Notes under the pieces: generated by a model
What the model was told of the DNA's origin: nothing
The model's input: only the letters and a program-made list of their open reading frames with translations
Databases searched by the model: none
Shown: positions 7,720 through 16,652 of the stretch, one piece after another
Layout: every line of letters begins with the position of its first letter
Position numbering within the stretch: position 1 is the first letter of the stretch
Assembly: GCF_000805675.1 (NCBI RefSeq)
Contig: NZ_JSEF01000010.1
Coordinates: 1-50,139, forward strand
Length of the DNA stretch: 50,139 bases
Direction of reading: 5' to 3'
Source: Corynebacterium minutissimum
GTDB taxonomy: Bacteria > Actinomycetota > Actinomycetes > Mycobacteriales > Mycobacteriaceae
Made by a program: the position numbers and the translations under genes

Positions 7720-10700
7720 TTAGATGTCGAATGCCTCTTCCAGCAGGTTCTTCTGCTCAATCTGGTGAACCTTCGCGTTACCGGTTGCAGTAGAGGACTG
7801 CGAACGGCGGGAGACGCGGACCAGCTCCGGCATATCCGGGATGAGCTCACGCAGGTGCTCGTTGTAGAACGGCCACGGGCCCTGGTTGGCCGGCTCGTCC
7901 TGAACGAAGCGAACCTGCTGGGCGTTCGGGTAAGACTCGAAGGCCTCACGCAGGCGGTTGAACGGAATCGGGTGGAGCATCTCCACGCGCACGATGGCGA
8001 TGTCATCGCGGCCATCGGCTTCCTTCTTCTTGGCCAGCTCCCAGTAGAGCTTGCCGGAGACCAGCATGATGGTCTTGACCTTGTCGGCGTCGCCCACCTT
8101 CTTACCGTCAATGTCGAAGAAGTTCGGGTCGTTGATAACGGACTGGAACTTGGTGACCCCGGTGAAGTCGGACACGGAGGAGGTCGCAGCCTTGTTACGC
8201 AGCATGGACTTCGGGGTGAAGACGACCAGCGGGCGCTTCATCTCACCGAGGGCCTGGCGGCGCAGCAGGTGGAAGTGGTTAGCCGGGGTGGATGGCTGAG
8301 CCACGGTCATCGATCCCTCAGCGCACAGCTGCAGGAAGCGCTCAATGCGGGCGGAGGAGTGGTCCGGGCCCTGGCCTTCGTAGCCGTGCGGCAGCAGCAG
8401 GATCAGGCTGGAGAGCTGGCCCCATTTGGCCTCACCGGAAGAGACGTACTCATCGATGATGGTCTGGGCACCGTTGGCGAAGTCACCGAACTGTGCTTCC
8501 CAGGCCACGACGGCATCCGGGTTACCCACGGTGTAGCCGTACTCAAAGCCCATGCCGGCGAACTCGGTCAGTGCGGAGTTGTAGACCATGAACTTACCGC
8601 CGTTGCCCTTGGACGTAGCCAGGTGGGCAACCGGGTTGTACTCTTCGCCGGTGGCTGGGTCGAAGGCCACAGCGTGGCGCTGGGTGAAGGTACCGCGGCG
8701 GGAATCCTCACCGGCCAGGCGAACGACCTTGCCGGAGTTGGCCAGGGAACCGAAGGCGATGAGCTCGCCCCATCCCCAGTCGATGCCGCCTTCGCGAGCG
8801 GACTTCTGGCGCTCCTTGGCAACCTTGCCCACACGCTTGTGGTACTCGAAGCCCTCTGGTGGGGTGCCGTAGGCATCGCCAATCTCCGCCATCTCCTCGG
8901 CGGTGATGGAGGTATCCAGACCGCGGGTGAGATCCTGGGAGGAGGTAATACCGGTCTGCTCCTTCGGGCCGGCCTTCTCCGCTTCCTTGTGCTCAGCGAA
9001 GACGGACTCCATCTGGTCATGGAAGTCACGTGCAGCTGCCTCTGCCTCTTCATCAGAGAGGTCACCGCGGCCGATGAGCTCCTCGGTGTAGCGCTCACGG
9101 ACAGACTTGTGGTTGTCAATGATGTCGTAGAGCCGCGGCTGTGTCATGGACGGATCATCAGCCTCGTTGTGGCCGCGCAGGCGGTAGCAGACGAGATCAA
9201 TGAAGACGTCCTTGCCAAAGCGGCGGCGGTACTCGGTAGCGAGCTTACCTACCCAAACAACAGCCTCCGGGTTGTCGCCATTGACGTGGAAGACCGGGCA
9301 GTCGAAGCCCTTGGCCAGGTCGGTGGCGTAGTGTGTGGAACGGCCGGAATCCGGGGTAGTGGTGAAGCCCACCTGGTTGTTGACCACAACGTGGACCGTA
9401 CCGCCGGTGGTGTAGCCACGCAGCTGGGACAAGTTGATGGTCTCCTGCACCACGCCGAGGCCGGTGAAGGAAGCATCGCCGTGGAGCATGATCGGGACAA
9501 CAGTGTGGCCCTCCGGGCCCTTGTCCAGGATGTCCTGCTTAGCGCGGGCAATACCTTCCATGACCGGGTCGACGGCCTCGAGGTGAGACGGGTTAGCGGC
9601 CAGTGTGACCTTGATTTCCCCATCGCCGAACATCTGCAGGTGCTCGCCCTCAGCACCGAGGTGGTACTTCACGTCGCCAGAGCCGCCAAGCTGGCCGCCC
9701 TTGTAGTTGCCATCGAACTCGCCAAAGATATCGGCCAGCGGCTTGCCCACGATGTTGAAGAGCACGTTGAGGCGGCCGCGGTGCGGCATACCGATGACAA
9801 CCTCGTCGAGGTCCTGGCCAGCGGCAGTGTCCACGATGGAGTCAAGCAGAGCGATGAGGGACTCAGCGCCTTCCAGGGAGAAGCGCTTCTGGCCCACGTA
9901 CTTGGTCTGCAGGAAGTTCTCGAATGCCTCGGCAGCGTTGACCTTCTGCAGGATGTACTTCTGCTCAGAGTTGGACGGTTTCGGCATGCCGGCCTCAATC
10001 TGCTCCTGCAGCCAGCTGCGCTCATCGCGGTCGAGGATGTGGGTGTACTCGGAGCCCACCTTGAGGGTGTAGGCGGAGCGTAGGCGGGTAACCACCTCAC
10101 GCAGCGTCATGGTCTCCTTGCCGCCGAATCCGCCCACGTTGAAGGTGCGGTCCAGGTCCCAAATGGTCAGGCCGTGAGTAGCCAGGTCGAGGTCGCGGTG
10201 GTCCGGCCACGGCAGGCCCGGCTGCTTCCATCCCAGCGGGTTGATGTCAGCCAGCAGGTGGCCGCGGGAGCGGTAGGCCTCGATGTACTGCATAACGCGC
10301 GTGTTCTTATCGACGCCTGTGTTAGGCACGTCAGCAGCCCAGCGGAAGGGCTGGTAGGGAACACCCAGGGACTCGAAGAGCTCGTCCCAGAAGGCGTCAT
10401 CCAGAATGAGCTGGCCAATGGTGCGCAGGAACTCACCGGACTCCGCGCCCTGAATAACGCGGTGGTCGTAGGTGGAAGTCAAGGTAACCAGGCGGCCCAC
10501 GCCCAAGTCAGCCAAGCGGTCGGCGGAGGTGCCGGCGAACTCGGCTGGGTAGTCCATGGAACCGACACCGATAATGGAGCCGGAACCCTTGGTCAGGCGA
10601 GCGATGGAGTGGCGGGTACCGATGCCACCCGGGTTGGTGAGGTTAATGGTGACGCCGGAGAAGTCATCCATCGTCAGCTTGTTCTTGCGGGAACGGTCAA

Positions 10701-11463
10701 CGATGTCCTGGTAGGCATCGATGAACTCGGCAAAGGTCTTGTTCTCCGCTTCTTTAATGGCGGCAACCACGAGGGCGCGGGAGCCATCCTTCTGCGGAAG
10801 GTCAATGGCCAAGCCCAGGTTGACGTGCTCCGGCTGAACCACGGTGGGTTTGCCGTCCTGAATCTCGTAACGCACGTTCATGTCCGGGTGGATCTGAACG
10901 GCCTTGACTAGGGCGTAGCCCAGGATGTGGGTAAAGGAGATCTTGCCGCCGCGGGTGCGCTTGAGATGATCGTTGATCATCGCGCGGTTTTCCCACATGA
11001 GCTTGACCGGGATGTCGCGCACGGTCGTAGCAGTCGGAATCTCCAGGGATTCGTCCATGTTCTTGGCAATTGCCTTGAACATGCCCTTGAGCACACGGGA
11101 GCCGGGCTCCGGGGCGTCCTTGATGCGGTCGAGCGGGGACTCCGACTTCTTCGGATCTGCCTTCGCCTTCGTTGCCGAAGACTTCGAGTCGCTCGGTGAC
11201 TTAGCGCCAGGAGCAGCAGGGGACTTCTCTGCAGGCTTAGGAGCGGAGCTTTCCTTCTTTTCTGCCGGCTTCTGTGCCGGGGCAGAAGCCGTGGAGCCAG
11301 AGGCCTTGGCGGAGGCCTTGGGCTGTGCGGCCTGCTTGGGAGCCCCGTTAGCCTCAAAGTAGTCACGCCACTCCTTATCTACGGAGTTGGGGTCCTTTGA
11401 GTACTGCTGGAACTGTTCGTCAATCAGCCACGCGTTCGGGCCGTAGATGCTCGATTTGCTCAC
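7720..11463 (-). CDS. odhA: 2-oxoglutarate dehydrogenase, E2-E1 fusion (OdhA/Kgd)
   Basis: This 1,247-residue protein is the TCA-cycle 2-oxoglutarate dehydrogenase of actinobacteria. It joins an E2 succinyltransferase catalytic domain (~110-350, motif TYDHRVIQG with His334) to a thiamine-diphosphate E1 domain (~380-1247). The ThDP motif begins at GDASF (662) and ends at NNQ (695-697). The N-terminal SIYGPNAWLIDEQFQQY segment is typical and is followed by an Ala/Lys/Pro-rich linker; there is no lipoyl domain, as expected for corynebacterial OdhA, which works within a mixed complex with AceF and Lpd. In Corynebacterium this enzyme is inhibited by the FHA protein OdhI (family knowledge). The start is GTG at 11463, preceded by an AGAGG-type ribosome-binding site about 12 nt away. 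The gene stands alone, downstream of an EcsC-like gene on the same strand. Confidence 0.97.
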   Translation of the reverse strand: MSKSSIYGPNAWLIDEQFQQYSKDPNSVDKEWRDYFEANGAPKQAAQPKASAKASGSTASAPAQKPAEKKESSAPKPAEKSPAAPGAKSPSDSKSSATKAKADPKKSESPLDRIKDAPEPGSRVLKGMFKAIAKNMDESLEIPTATTVRDIPVKLMWENRAMINDHLKRTRGGKISFTHILGYALVKAVQIHPDMNVRYEIQDGKPTVVQPEHVNLGLAIDLPQKDGSRALVVAAIKEAENKTFAEFIDAYQDIVDRSRKNKLTMDDFSGVTINLTNPGGIGTRHSIARLTKGSGSIIGVGSMDYPAEFAGTSADRLADLGVGRLVTLTSTYDHRVIQGAESGEFLRTIGQLILDDAFWDELFESLGVPYQPFRWAADVPNTGVDKNTRVMQYIEAYRSRGHLLADINPLGWKQPGLPWPDHRDLDLATHGLTIWDLDRTFNVGGFGGKETMTLREVVTRLRSAYTLKVGSEYTHILDRDERSWLQEQIEAGMPKPSNSEQKYILQKVNAAEAFENFLQTKYVGQKRFSLEGAESLIALLDSIVDTAAGQDLDEVVIGMPHRGRLNVLFNIVGKPLADIFGEFDGNYKGGQLGGSGDVKYHLGAEGEHLQMFGDGEIKVTLAANPSHLEAVDPVMEGIARAKQDILDKGPEGHTVVPIMLHGDASFTGLGVVQETINLSQLRGYTTGGTVHVVVNNQVGFTTTPDSGRSTHYATDLAKGFDCPVFHVNGDNPEAVVWVGKLATEYRRRFGKDVFIDLVCYRLRGHNEADDPSMTQPRLYDIIDNHKSVRERYTEELIGRGDLSDEEAEAAARDFHDQMESVFAEHKEAEKAGPKEQTGITSSQDLTRGLDTSITAEEMAEIGDAYGTPPEGFEYHKRVGKVAKERQKSAREGGIDWGWGELIAFGSLANSGKVVRLAGEDSRRGTFTQRHAVAFDPATGEEYNPVAHLATSKGNGGKFMVYNSALTEFAGMGFEYGYTVGNPDAVVAWEAQFGDFANGAQTIIDEYVSSGEAKWGQLSSLILLLPHGYEGQGPDHSSARIERFLQLCAEGSMTVAQPSTPANHFHLLRRQALGEMKRPLVVFTPKSMLRNKAATSSVSDFTGVTKFQSVINDPNFFDIDGKKVGDADKVKTIMLVSGKLYWELAKKKEADGRDDIAIVRVEMLHPIPFNRLREAFESYPNAQQVRFVQDEPANQGPWPFYNEHLRELIPDMPELVRVSRRSQSSTATGNAKVHQIEQKNLLEEAFDI

Positions 11464-11616
11464 GGCAGGTGTTCGCCTCTTTCTGTGCTTTAAAGTTTGT
11501 CTTTAATCGACTGTAGTAGGCCATTCCATGGGTACGAAAGGCACCCGGAAAGGTGTCTCCCCATATGATACGGCCCGCGTAAGTTTGCTCACTACCCTGG
11601 GGCGCGTTTCCCGTGT

Positions 11617-12336
11617 TTATTCCCCCTGCAGGGGGGAGAGCTGGGTGCCCGCATGGTTAATAACTTGGCGGGCAATTTTACGGTTGGCAGTCGTTCCCAG
11701 TACTGCACCTACCCCCATCGGCAAGAGTTTGGACAGCCATGCCCACTTCACTTTCTTACGGGCTTGCTTCAAAAAGAGCTTGGTCAGTCGGCCGTTGATA
11801 CCACTCAGAGTTGGCCCCGAGAAACGGGAGAGGGTAGCAGCGGACTTCATGCCGGAGAGCGTGGTGACGTCGCCAAGCATGGTGTCCACCAGAGCACTGC
11901 CCTGGGATCCGGTGAGGACTACGAGGACGAGCGCGCGGCGGCGCTCTTCATCGCGGATGTCATCGCCACGCAGGTGCGCCGAGGCCAGGATGTACCATGC
12001 GGCAGCCTCAAGGAAGACGAGGGATTCTGCACCTACTGCAGCCGCACCGGAGACCAGGCCGATGCCGGGGAAGGCAGCCGAGGCGCCTGCGGCCGCACCG
12101 GTGCCCGAGACAATGTTGAGGAAGTGCTTGTCAATGAGCTCCTGCAGCTCCTCGGGAGAGGCATTCTTGTTCTTCTTCTTCAAACGATCGACGTAGCCGA
12201 TGATGATGGAGGATTGCACCGACACCACCTTGTTGATGGCCGCCAGAAAACCTTGACTAATACGGTTGCTCTCGTCCACGTCGAGCTTTTCCACCTCGGT
12301 CGGAGCGTCCTTTTCCTTCTGTCCAATTCCAAGCAT
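11617..12336 (-). CDS. EcsC-like conserved protein of unknown function
   Basis: About 239 residues. The middle carries a small-residue-rich, possibly membrane-associated segment (GTGAAAGASAAFPGIGLVSG, residues ~75-100), then 'AESLVFLEAAAWYILASAHL' and a C-terminal 'GTTANRKIARQVINHAG'. This arrangement resembles the EcsC-like family, whose biochemical role I do not know. A GTG at 12345 gives three more residues, but ATG 12336 sits 6 nt after AGGTG and is the better start. It lies 150 bp upstream of odhA on the same strand and diverges from the esterase gene. The assignment rests on overall pattern only. Confidence 0.6.
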   Translation of the reverse strand: MLGIGQKEKDAPTEVEKLDVDESNRISQGFLAAINKVVSVQSSIIIGYVDRLKKKNKNASPEELQELIDKHFLNIVSGTGAAAGASAAFPGIGLVSGAAAVGAESLVFLEAAAWYILASAHLRGDDIRDEERRRALVLVVLTGSQGSALVDTMLGDVTTLSGMKSAATLSRFSGPTLSGINGRLTKLFLKQARKKVKWAWLSKLLPMGVGAVLGTTANRKIARQVINHAGTQLSPLQGE

Positions 12337-12366
12337 GTTCTTCACCTGATTTCGTCTACATTGTTA

Positions 12367-12385
12367 ACGGTATGTTCACTACCGT
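12367..12385. promoter_or_regulatory. Inverted repeat in a divergent promoter region
   Basis: ACGGTA-N7-TACCGT lies between the divergent EcsC-like gene and the esterase gene, where a dimeric repressor could control both. No nearby regulator gene points to its protein. This is pattern only. Confidence 0.3.
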
Positions 12386-12439
12386 ATCGAAAAAGCTGTT
12401 CCCAGCGCAGAGTCAGGCTGGGGGATTAGTCTAGGGGCC

Positions 12440-14149
12440 ATGAGCGAGTACGAGCCTTTCCCCCCGCGCGAGGTAAGCGCGGCTGCGGCCCGCCTGCTTG
12501 CTGAGTCGTTACACGCCCGCGCCCGTGCCGCTCAGGAGGCAGCGAGGACAGCGTGGGCGGATGAGATTACGGTTCTGACAACTTCCGGCTGGGTACGCGG
12601 CAGCCTCGAGGAGGACTTGCGCCCAGACCGGCCGCTGTCGACACCAGTGCGGTCGTGGCGTGGCATTCCCTTTGGGGCAACGACCGCGGGAGAGTATCGC
12701 TTCCGTGAACCGCGCCCAGCGCCGCCATGGCAGGGGATTCGGGACTGCCGTGAGTTCGGCGATGTGGCCCCGCAGCCCGTCTACTCGTGGACGGACCGCA
12801 TCGAAGGCACGGAAGATTGCTTGACTCTCGATATCGTCCGACCACACACCGAACATGACGCCGCTCCCAATACGGAAAAGCTCCCCGTTGTCGTCTACTT
12901 GCATGGCGGCAGTTTTATCGTGGGGTCGTCGCACATGCTTATGCTGCGCGGCTTTGAGTTCGCCGCACAGATGGGCGTGGTCTATGTGTCCGTCAACTTC
13001 CGCTTGGGCGCGCTGGGGTACCTCGACGTGCGCAGTTTGGGAGGTGAGGCCTGCGCTAATCCCGCGGTGGCGGACCAAGTCCTTGCCTTGGAGTGGGTTC
13101 GCGACAACATCGCTGCCTTCGGCGGAGACCCGAACAACGTAACTCTTATGGGCGAATCCGCGGGTGGCGCAGCGGTGCTCACGCTCATGGCCGTTCCCCG
13201 CGCAGAAGGCCTCTTTCACCGCGTCATCGCCCAGTCGCCGCCAATTGGCATGATTCATTCCCGTGCACAGTCGATGTTCTGGGCGCGCGAACTCGTGGAC
13301 AAGATGGCCCTGCCGCGAGACACCACGGCGGATGATTTGCGCCGCGAGGATTTCGCGGACCTAGTGCGCTCGGGGCAATCCATGATGTGGCGCGCAGGCG
13401 AGTTGCTTTACCTGAACTCCTGCTACGCGCCCACCGTGGATGGTGAACTCATTCCGCAGCATCCGATTGAGACTTTCGAAGAGGGCGCCCAGCACCCGGT
13501 GCCGTTGCTCATCGGTACTAATTCCGGTGAGGCGAGCTTTGGAAAATTCCTCTATCAACGTCAACGCTCCCGCGAACGTGCGGCCTTGCGGCTGTTGGCG
13601 TCTTTCGATCCGGAGAGTGCACCGGACGTCGTTGCGGCGTACGGCGGGGCGGTCTCGCGCAGTGATTTTGGGGACTTGCTTACCGACGCCCTCTTTTGGG
13701 CCCCCACCGTCCGCGTCGCCTCCGAACATGCTCGCCGATACCCCACGTGGATGTATCGTTTCGACTTTGCGCCGGCAGCGTTGCGCTGGCTGGGGCTGGG
13801 GGCGATGCACGCGATGGAGCTGTCTAATATCTTCGGCGATCCCGGTGCGTCACGCGTGTCCTTCTTGACCACCATGGGCAAGTCCTCCGAAATGGAGGAG
13901 GTCACTGAGAATATGCAGGCCCAATGGGGCGCGTTCATCAATGGTGGCGCTCCGCGTGAAGATTGGCCGCGCTACCGGGCTCCGCAGCGAGAGACGATGA
14001 TTTTCGACGTGCAGCCTCATATCGAAGAGTCACCAATGGAGGCGCGCCGCCAGGCCTGGGAATCCTATGACATGTTGGAGTGGGGAACCGGACGCCCGGA
14101 GATCCTGAAGCTTCTGGGTTTCATGCCCGATGACCACAATCGCGGGTAG
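12440..14149 (+). CDS. Type-B carboxylesterase
   Basis: This 569-residue alpha/beta-hydrolase belongs to the carboxylesterase/para-nitrobenzyl esterase family. Oxyanion-hole motif YLHGG is at ~153-157 and the nucleophile elbow GESAGG puts Ser at 240. NSGEASFG gives the acid Glu364, and GAMHAMELSNIFG supplies His457, so the triad is complete. EDCLTLDIVRP is also typical. About 45 extra residues precede the usual family start; no signal peptide is visible, so it is probably cytoplasmic. The physiological ester is unknown. No clear Shine-Dalgarno precedes ATG 12440; TAGTCT ends 7 nt before it, suggesting a leaderless mRNA. Confidence 0.9.
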   Translation: MSEYEPFPPREVSAAAARLLAESLHARARAAQEAARTAWADEITVLTTSGWVRGSLEEDLRPDRPLSTPVRSWRGIPFGATTAGEYRFREPRPAPPWQGIRDCREFGDVAPQPVYSWTDRIEGTEDCLTLDIVRPHTEHDAAPNTEKLPVVVYLHGGSFIVGSSHMLMLRGFEFAAQMGVVYVSVNFRLGALGYLDVRSLGGEACANPAVADQVLALEWVRDNIAAFGGDPNNVTLMGESAGGAAVLTLMAVPRAEGLFHRVIAQSPPIGMIHSRAQSMFWARELVDKMALPRDTTADDLRREDFADLVRSGQSMMWRAGELLYLNSCYAPTVDGELIPQHPIETFEEGAQHPVPLLIGTNSGEASFGKFLYQRQRSRERAALRLLASFDPESAPDVVAAYGGAVSRSDFGDLLTDALFWAPTVRVASEHARRYPTWMYRFDFAPAALRWLGLGAMHAMELSNIFGDPGASRVSFLTTMGKSSEMEEVTENMQAQWGAFINGGAPREDWPRYRAPQRETMIFDVQPHIEESPMEARRQAWESYDMLEWGTGRPEILKLLGFMPDDHNRG

Positions 14150-14209
14150 GATGTGTGGGGCCTTGGTAGCAGCCGGGGTGACACTGCCACATGGACGGAT
14201 GTTGATCAC

Positions 14210-15085
14210 ATGAGCTTTTTTGAAGATATTGCTTCTGCGCTGGACGGGGAAGGCATTGAGTCCCGCGTCAATGACGATGTGATGTTCGTGCCCATCACCT
14301 CTGACTTGGAGATCCAGTTTGTAGAAATTGACCCGATTCTCCCCGCCGCAAACGTCTACATCGCCGCCGCGGACGTGGATGAGGATGATGAGGATTTTGA
14401 GGCTGTCTTGGTCTCCGTTGCGTTCTCCGTGGAGGATGCCGTGGAAGCGGTGTCGCGCCATATTGCTACCGACCAAGTAGTCACCGTGCTGCGTGACCTT
14501 CTTGAGGGCACCGATGAGCGCATTGCTGAACTGGAGTTTCTCCAGGATGAGTTCAACCCGAACCTTGTCGTGGCGGAGGTCGCCAACGATTCCGAGCTGC
14601 GTGTGCTCGTGGAGACCATCGACGGCGTCCCCAGCGCTGTGGTGCGCTTCCTCTCCTTCGACTTCGATGAGGACGAGCTTGACGAGCTGGAAGATGAAGC
14701 CATCAATGAGCTGTGGGAAAACGACGCCGTGGAGGACCTGGGGGAGGAAGAGCGCGTGGCGCTTTTCGACGCCGGCGAGTTCGACGACGCCACCCTCGCC
14801 CCCATCATCGAAGTTCCCGCCGAGGCACTCGAGCTGGGCACCTACACTGACTTTGACCGCCTCTTCGACGTCCTGAGCTTGGTCTCTGACCAAGCCCTGG
14901 ATTGGGAAGCCCAGCTGGTCAGCGTGGAGGACCCCGACTTTGATGAGCCGGACGTCTACGACATCTTCGGCGCCGACGACGATGAGGACGATGATGACGT
15001 TCTCTACGATGACAGCGATATCGACGATGACGACAATGATGACGCTGACAACATTGACCACGAGGGCAGCGCCAGCCAAGATTAG
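14210..15085 (+). CDS. Acidic conserved protein of unknown function
   Basis: About 291 residues, extremely acidic, with a C-terminal tail almost wholly Asp/Glu (residues ~255-285). The body alternates predicted strands and helices and has no transmembrane segment. I do not recognise a catalytic motif. The frame is open from 14153, but the ATG at 14210 (MSFFEDIASAL) begins the conserved-looking part; neither start has a good ribosome-binding site. It follows the esterase by 60 bp. Very acidic tails can bind basic proteins or cations, but no role can be claimed. Confidence 0.75.
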   Translation: MSFFEDIASALDGEGIESRVNDDVMFVPITSDLEIQFVEIDPILPAANVYIAAADVDEDDEDFEAVLVSVAFSVEDAVEAVSRHIATDQVVTVLRDLLEGTDERIAELEFLQDEFNPNLVVAEVANDSELRVLVETIDGVPSAVVRFLSFDFDEDELDELEDEAINELWENDAVEDLGEEERVALFDAGEFDDATLAPIIEVPAEALELGTYTDFDRLFDVLSLVSDQALDWEAQLVSVEDPDFDEPDVYDIFGADDDEDDDDVLYDDSDIDDDDNDDADNIDHEGSASQD

Positions 15086-15158
15086 TCGCCTCCTTAGCAT
15101 GGGCACGCTAGGATAATCGGGTACATTTGCCGAACTCGATGAGGAGCAGCCTGGGTTT

Positions 15159-16010
15159 ATGCCGGTTAACATGGCTTTTCGTGGCCAGCGCATCAGCGTT
15201 GCTCTCGGCCTGCTCTGCGCTCTGGTGGCATGGGGCCTGACCTTAACCCCGAGGTTTAAGTTTGCCGAAAGGACCTTTGACTCCCTCCTTCCCGCAACGG
15301 TGTGGGGCTTGAGTCTTCTTTCCGTCCTGCTTTTCTTCGGCTCCCAGCGCGGGCTATGGCGCAGCCCTGCACTCATTAACGCCCTCCTTGCCGCCGTGGT
15401 GGACATGGTGGGCTCGACGGTGTTCTTTAACCTCAATATCCCGCTCTACATGGACACCGCAGGAACAGTGTTCATCGCGATAATTTATGGCCCAGTTCTC
15501 GGCATGGGTACAGCGGTTTTGTCCTTGACCTTAAGATCCGTCGTCAGCCCTCTAGAGCTTGCTTATCTGCCCAACGTGCTGATTCTGGCGGTAATGGTGG
15601 GCTGGCTGGCTCGCCGCGGTGCGTTTAAGCGCATGATTTCCACACTGTTTACCGGCTATGGAATCGGCATCATTGCGGCACTCGTGTCTTTGTCTTCGAC
15701 CTTGTTCGCGCTGGAGCAGAATCTGCCGCGCGGCGCCCGCGAGCTTGCCAACTTTTTCTTGTTGATTACCCATGACGAAACCACGGCGACACTGCTCCAA
15801 GTACTGACTTCAGATCCGCTGGATAAGGCCTTCACTGTTGTCTTGGTGTGCGTGTTTATCCGCTTCGTGCCGAAACCCGTGCGGAACTCCTTCGATCGAC
15901 CAGAAACCCAGTCGGCCGTTGCTCGAGTACTGACCGAAGGTCGCTTTACTCTTTCCTTGGACGAGGAACCTCCCCGCAACTTCGTTGGCCGACTGCAACG
16001 CTACCTGTAG
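15159..16010 (+). CDS. ECF-type S-component-like integral membrane protein
   Basis: About 283 residues with roughly six hydrophobic segments. The segment NLNIPLYMDTAGTVFIAI followed by GPVLGMGTAVLS resembles the core of ECF-transporter substrate-binding (S) subunits. No ECF ATPase (A/A') or T subunit lies nearby, so it would share a common energizing module or serve another role. The C-terminal ~60 residues are hydrophilic and end in RLQRYL. A GAGGAG sequence lies about 15 nt upstream of ATG 15159, further than usual. A promoter-like GATAAT is at 15112-15117. The substrate cannot be told. Confidence 0.65.
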   Translation: MPVNMAFRGQRISVALGLLCALVAWGLTLTPRFKFAERTFDSLLPATVWGLSLLSVLLFFGSQRGLWRSPALINALLAAVVDMVGSTVFFNLNIPLYMDTAGTVFIAIIYGPVLGMGTAVLSLTLRSVVSPLELAYLPNVLILAVMVGWLARRGAFKRMISTLFTGYGIGIIAALVSLSSTLFALEQNLPRGARELANFFLLITHDETTATLLQVLTSDPLDKAFTVVLVCVFIRFVPKPVRNSFDRPETQSAVARVLTEGRFTLSLDEEPPRNFVGRLQRYL

Positions 16011-16021
16011 AATGCTAGGGC

Positions 16022-16558
16022 TTAAGCAGCCTGGCTGAAGCCCTCGAATAGTGAGAGCGGAGAGCGTACCGGGGTGTAGGAGCTATCGACGAGCCAGACG
16101 AAGGTTGCGGCACTACTGCTCGAAATCTCATGTACTGCCGAGACCAAGTTTGCAGGCACCAGCGTGCGAACCCACGCTTCCGCAATCGCAGGGGATACCG
16201 GCCGTCCGGTAGGGGAGGTAATGCGAACGGTAATGAGGTAGGACGGGATACGCTTCTCTCCGAAGCCCAGCACACGAGCTTTCGCCCGTTCGCCCACGCG
16301 GTGACGAGACACCGTCAGTGTCAGCGGTGGAGTAGCTTCTCCTTCCTCACCCCGAAGCGGTACTGAGGGGAGTGACTTTGATGGTGGTCGCCATTGCGGT
16401 GTGGGGCGTGCCAATGACCGCGGATGACGAATAATGCTCTCTGCGGAGTTCAGGGTGTCTGCGTGGTGGAAGAGGATGTCTGCGGTGAGTTCTCCAGCAG
16501 CGATGCTGGACTGGGTGGAATACGGAACCGTGGTGCGAAAGCTGTTGTAATTCTTCAT
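16022..16558 (-). CDS. Conserved hypothetical protein
   Basis: About 178 residues, convergent with the S-component-like gene (11-bp gap) and divergent from the MFS gene. The second half contains 'LTLTVSRHRVGERAKARVLGFGEKRIPSYLITVRI', which looks like a beta-rich cytoplasmic domain; I do not recognise the family. The frame extends to 16726, but ATG 16558 (MKNYNSF) is chosen because minus-strand TACTGT ends 7 nt before it, a leaderless arrangement, and because upstream extension would cover the start of the MFS gene. Confidence 0.6.
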   Translation of the reverse strand: MKNYNSFRTTVPYSTQSSIAAGELTADILFHHADTLNSAESIIRHPRSLARPTPQWRPPSKSLPSVPLRGEEGEATPPLTLTVSRHRVGERAKARVLGFGEKRIPSYLITVRITSPTGRPVSPAIAEAWVRTLVPANLVSAVHEISSSSAATFVWLVDSSYTPVRSPLSLFEGFSQAA

Positions 16559-16577
16559 GGCCCTCACAGTAGAAACC

Positions 16578-16601
16578 AGTGTGGACATTGAAACCCACAC
16601 T
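16578..16601. promoter_or_regulatory. Inverted repeat between divergent genes (possible operator)
   Basis: AGTGTGG (16578-16584) and CCACACT (16595-16601) are perfect 7-bp arms around a 10-bp spacer, in the 94-bp gap between the hypothetical gene (minus) and the MFS gene (plus). The RpiR gene downstream of the MFS gene is one candidate binder, by proximity only. Confidence 0.35.
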
Positions 16602-16652
16602 ATCGAAACGGTGTTCGATGATTTGGATGGATGGGCTACAGTTGGTGTCGCT

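Noticed and set aside
7765..10083. 772-codon plus-strand frame
   Set aside because: It is opposite odhA, whose protein is unmistakable; the frame shows only a shadow composition.
11622..11635. CCCCCTGCAGGGGG palindrome as a terminator
   Set aside because: It lies inside the last codons of the EcsC-like gene and is not followed by a T-run.
14030..15436. 468-codon minus-strand frame
   Set aside because: It is antisense to the acidic protein; the Val/Ile/Asp-rich sequence arises from the complement of GAT/GAC/GAG codons.
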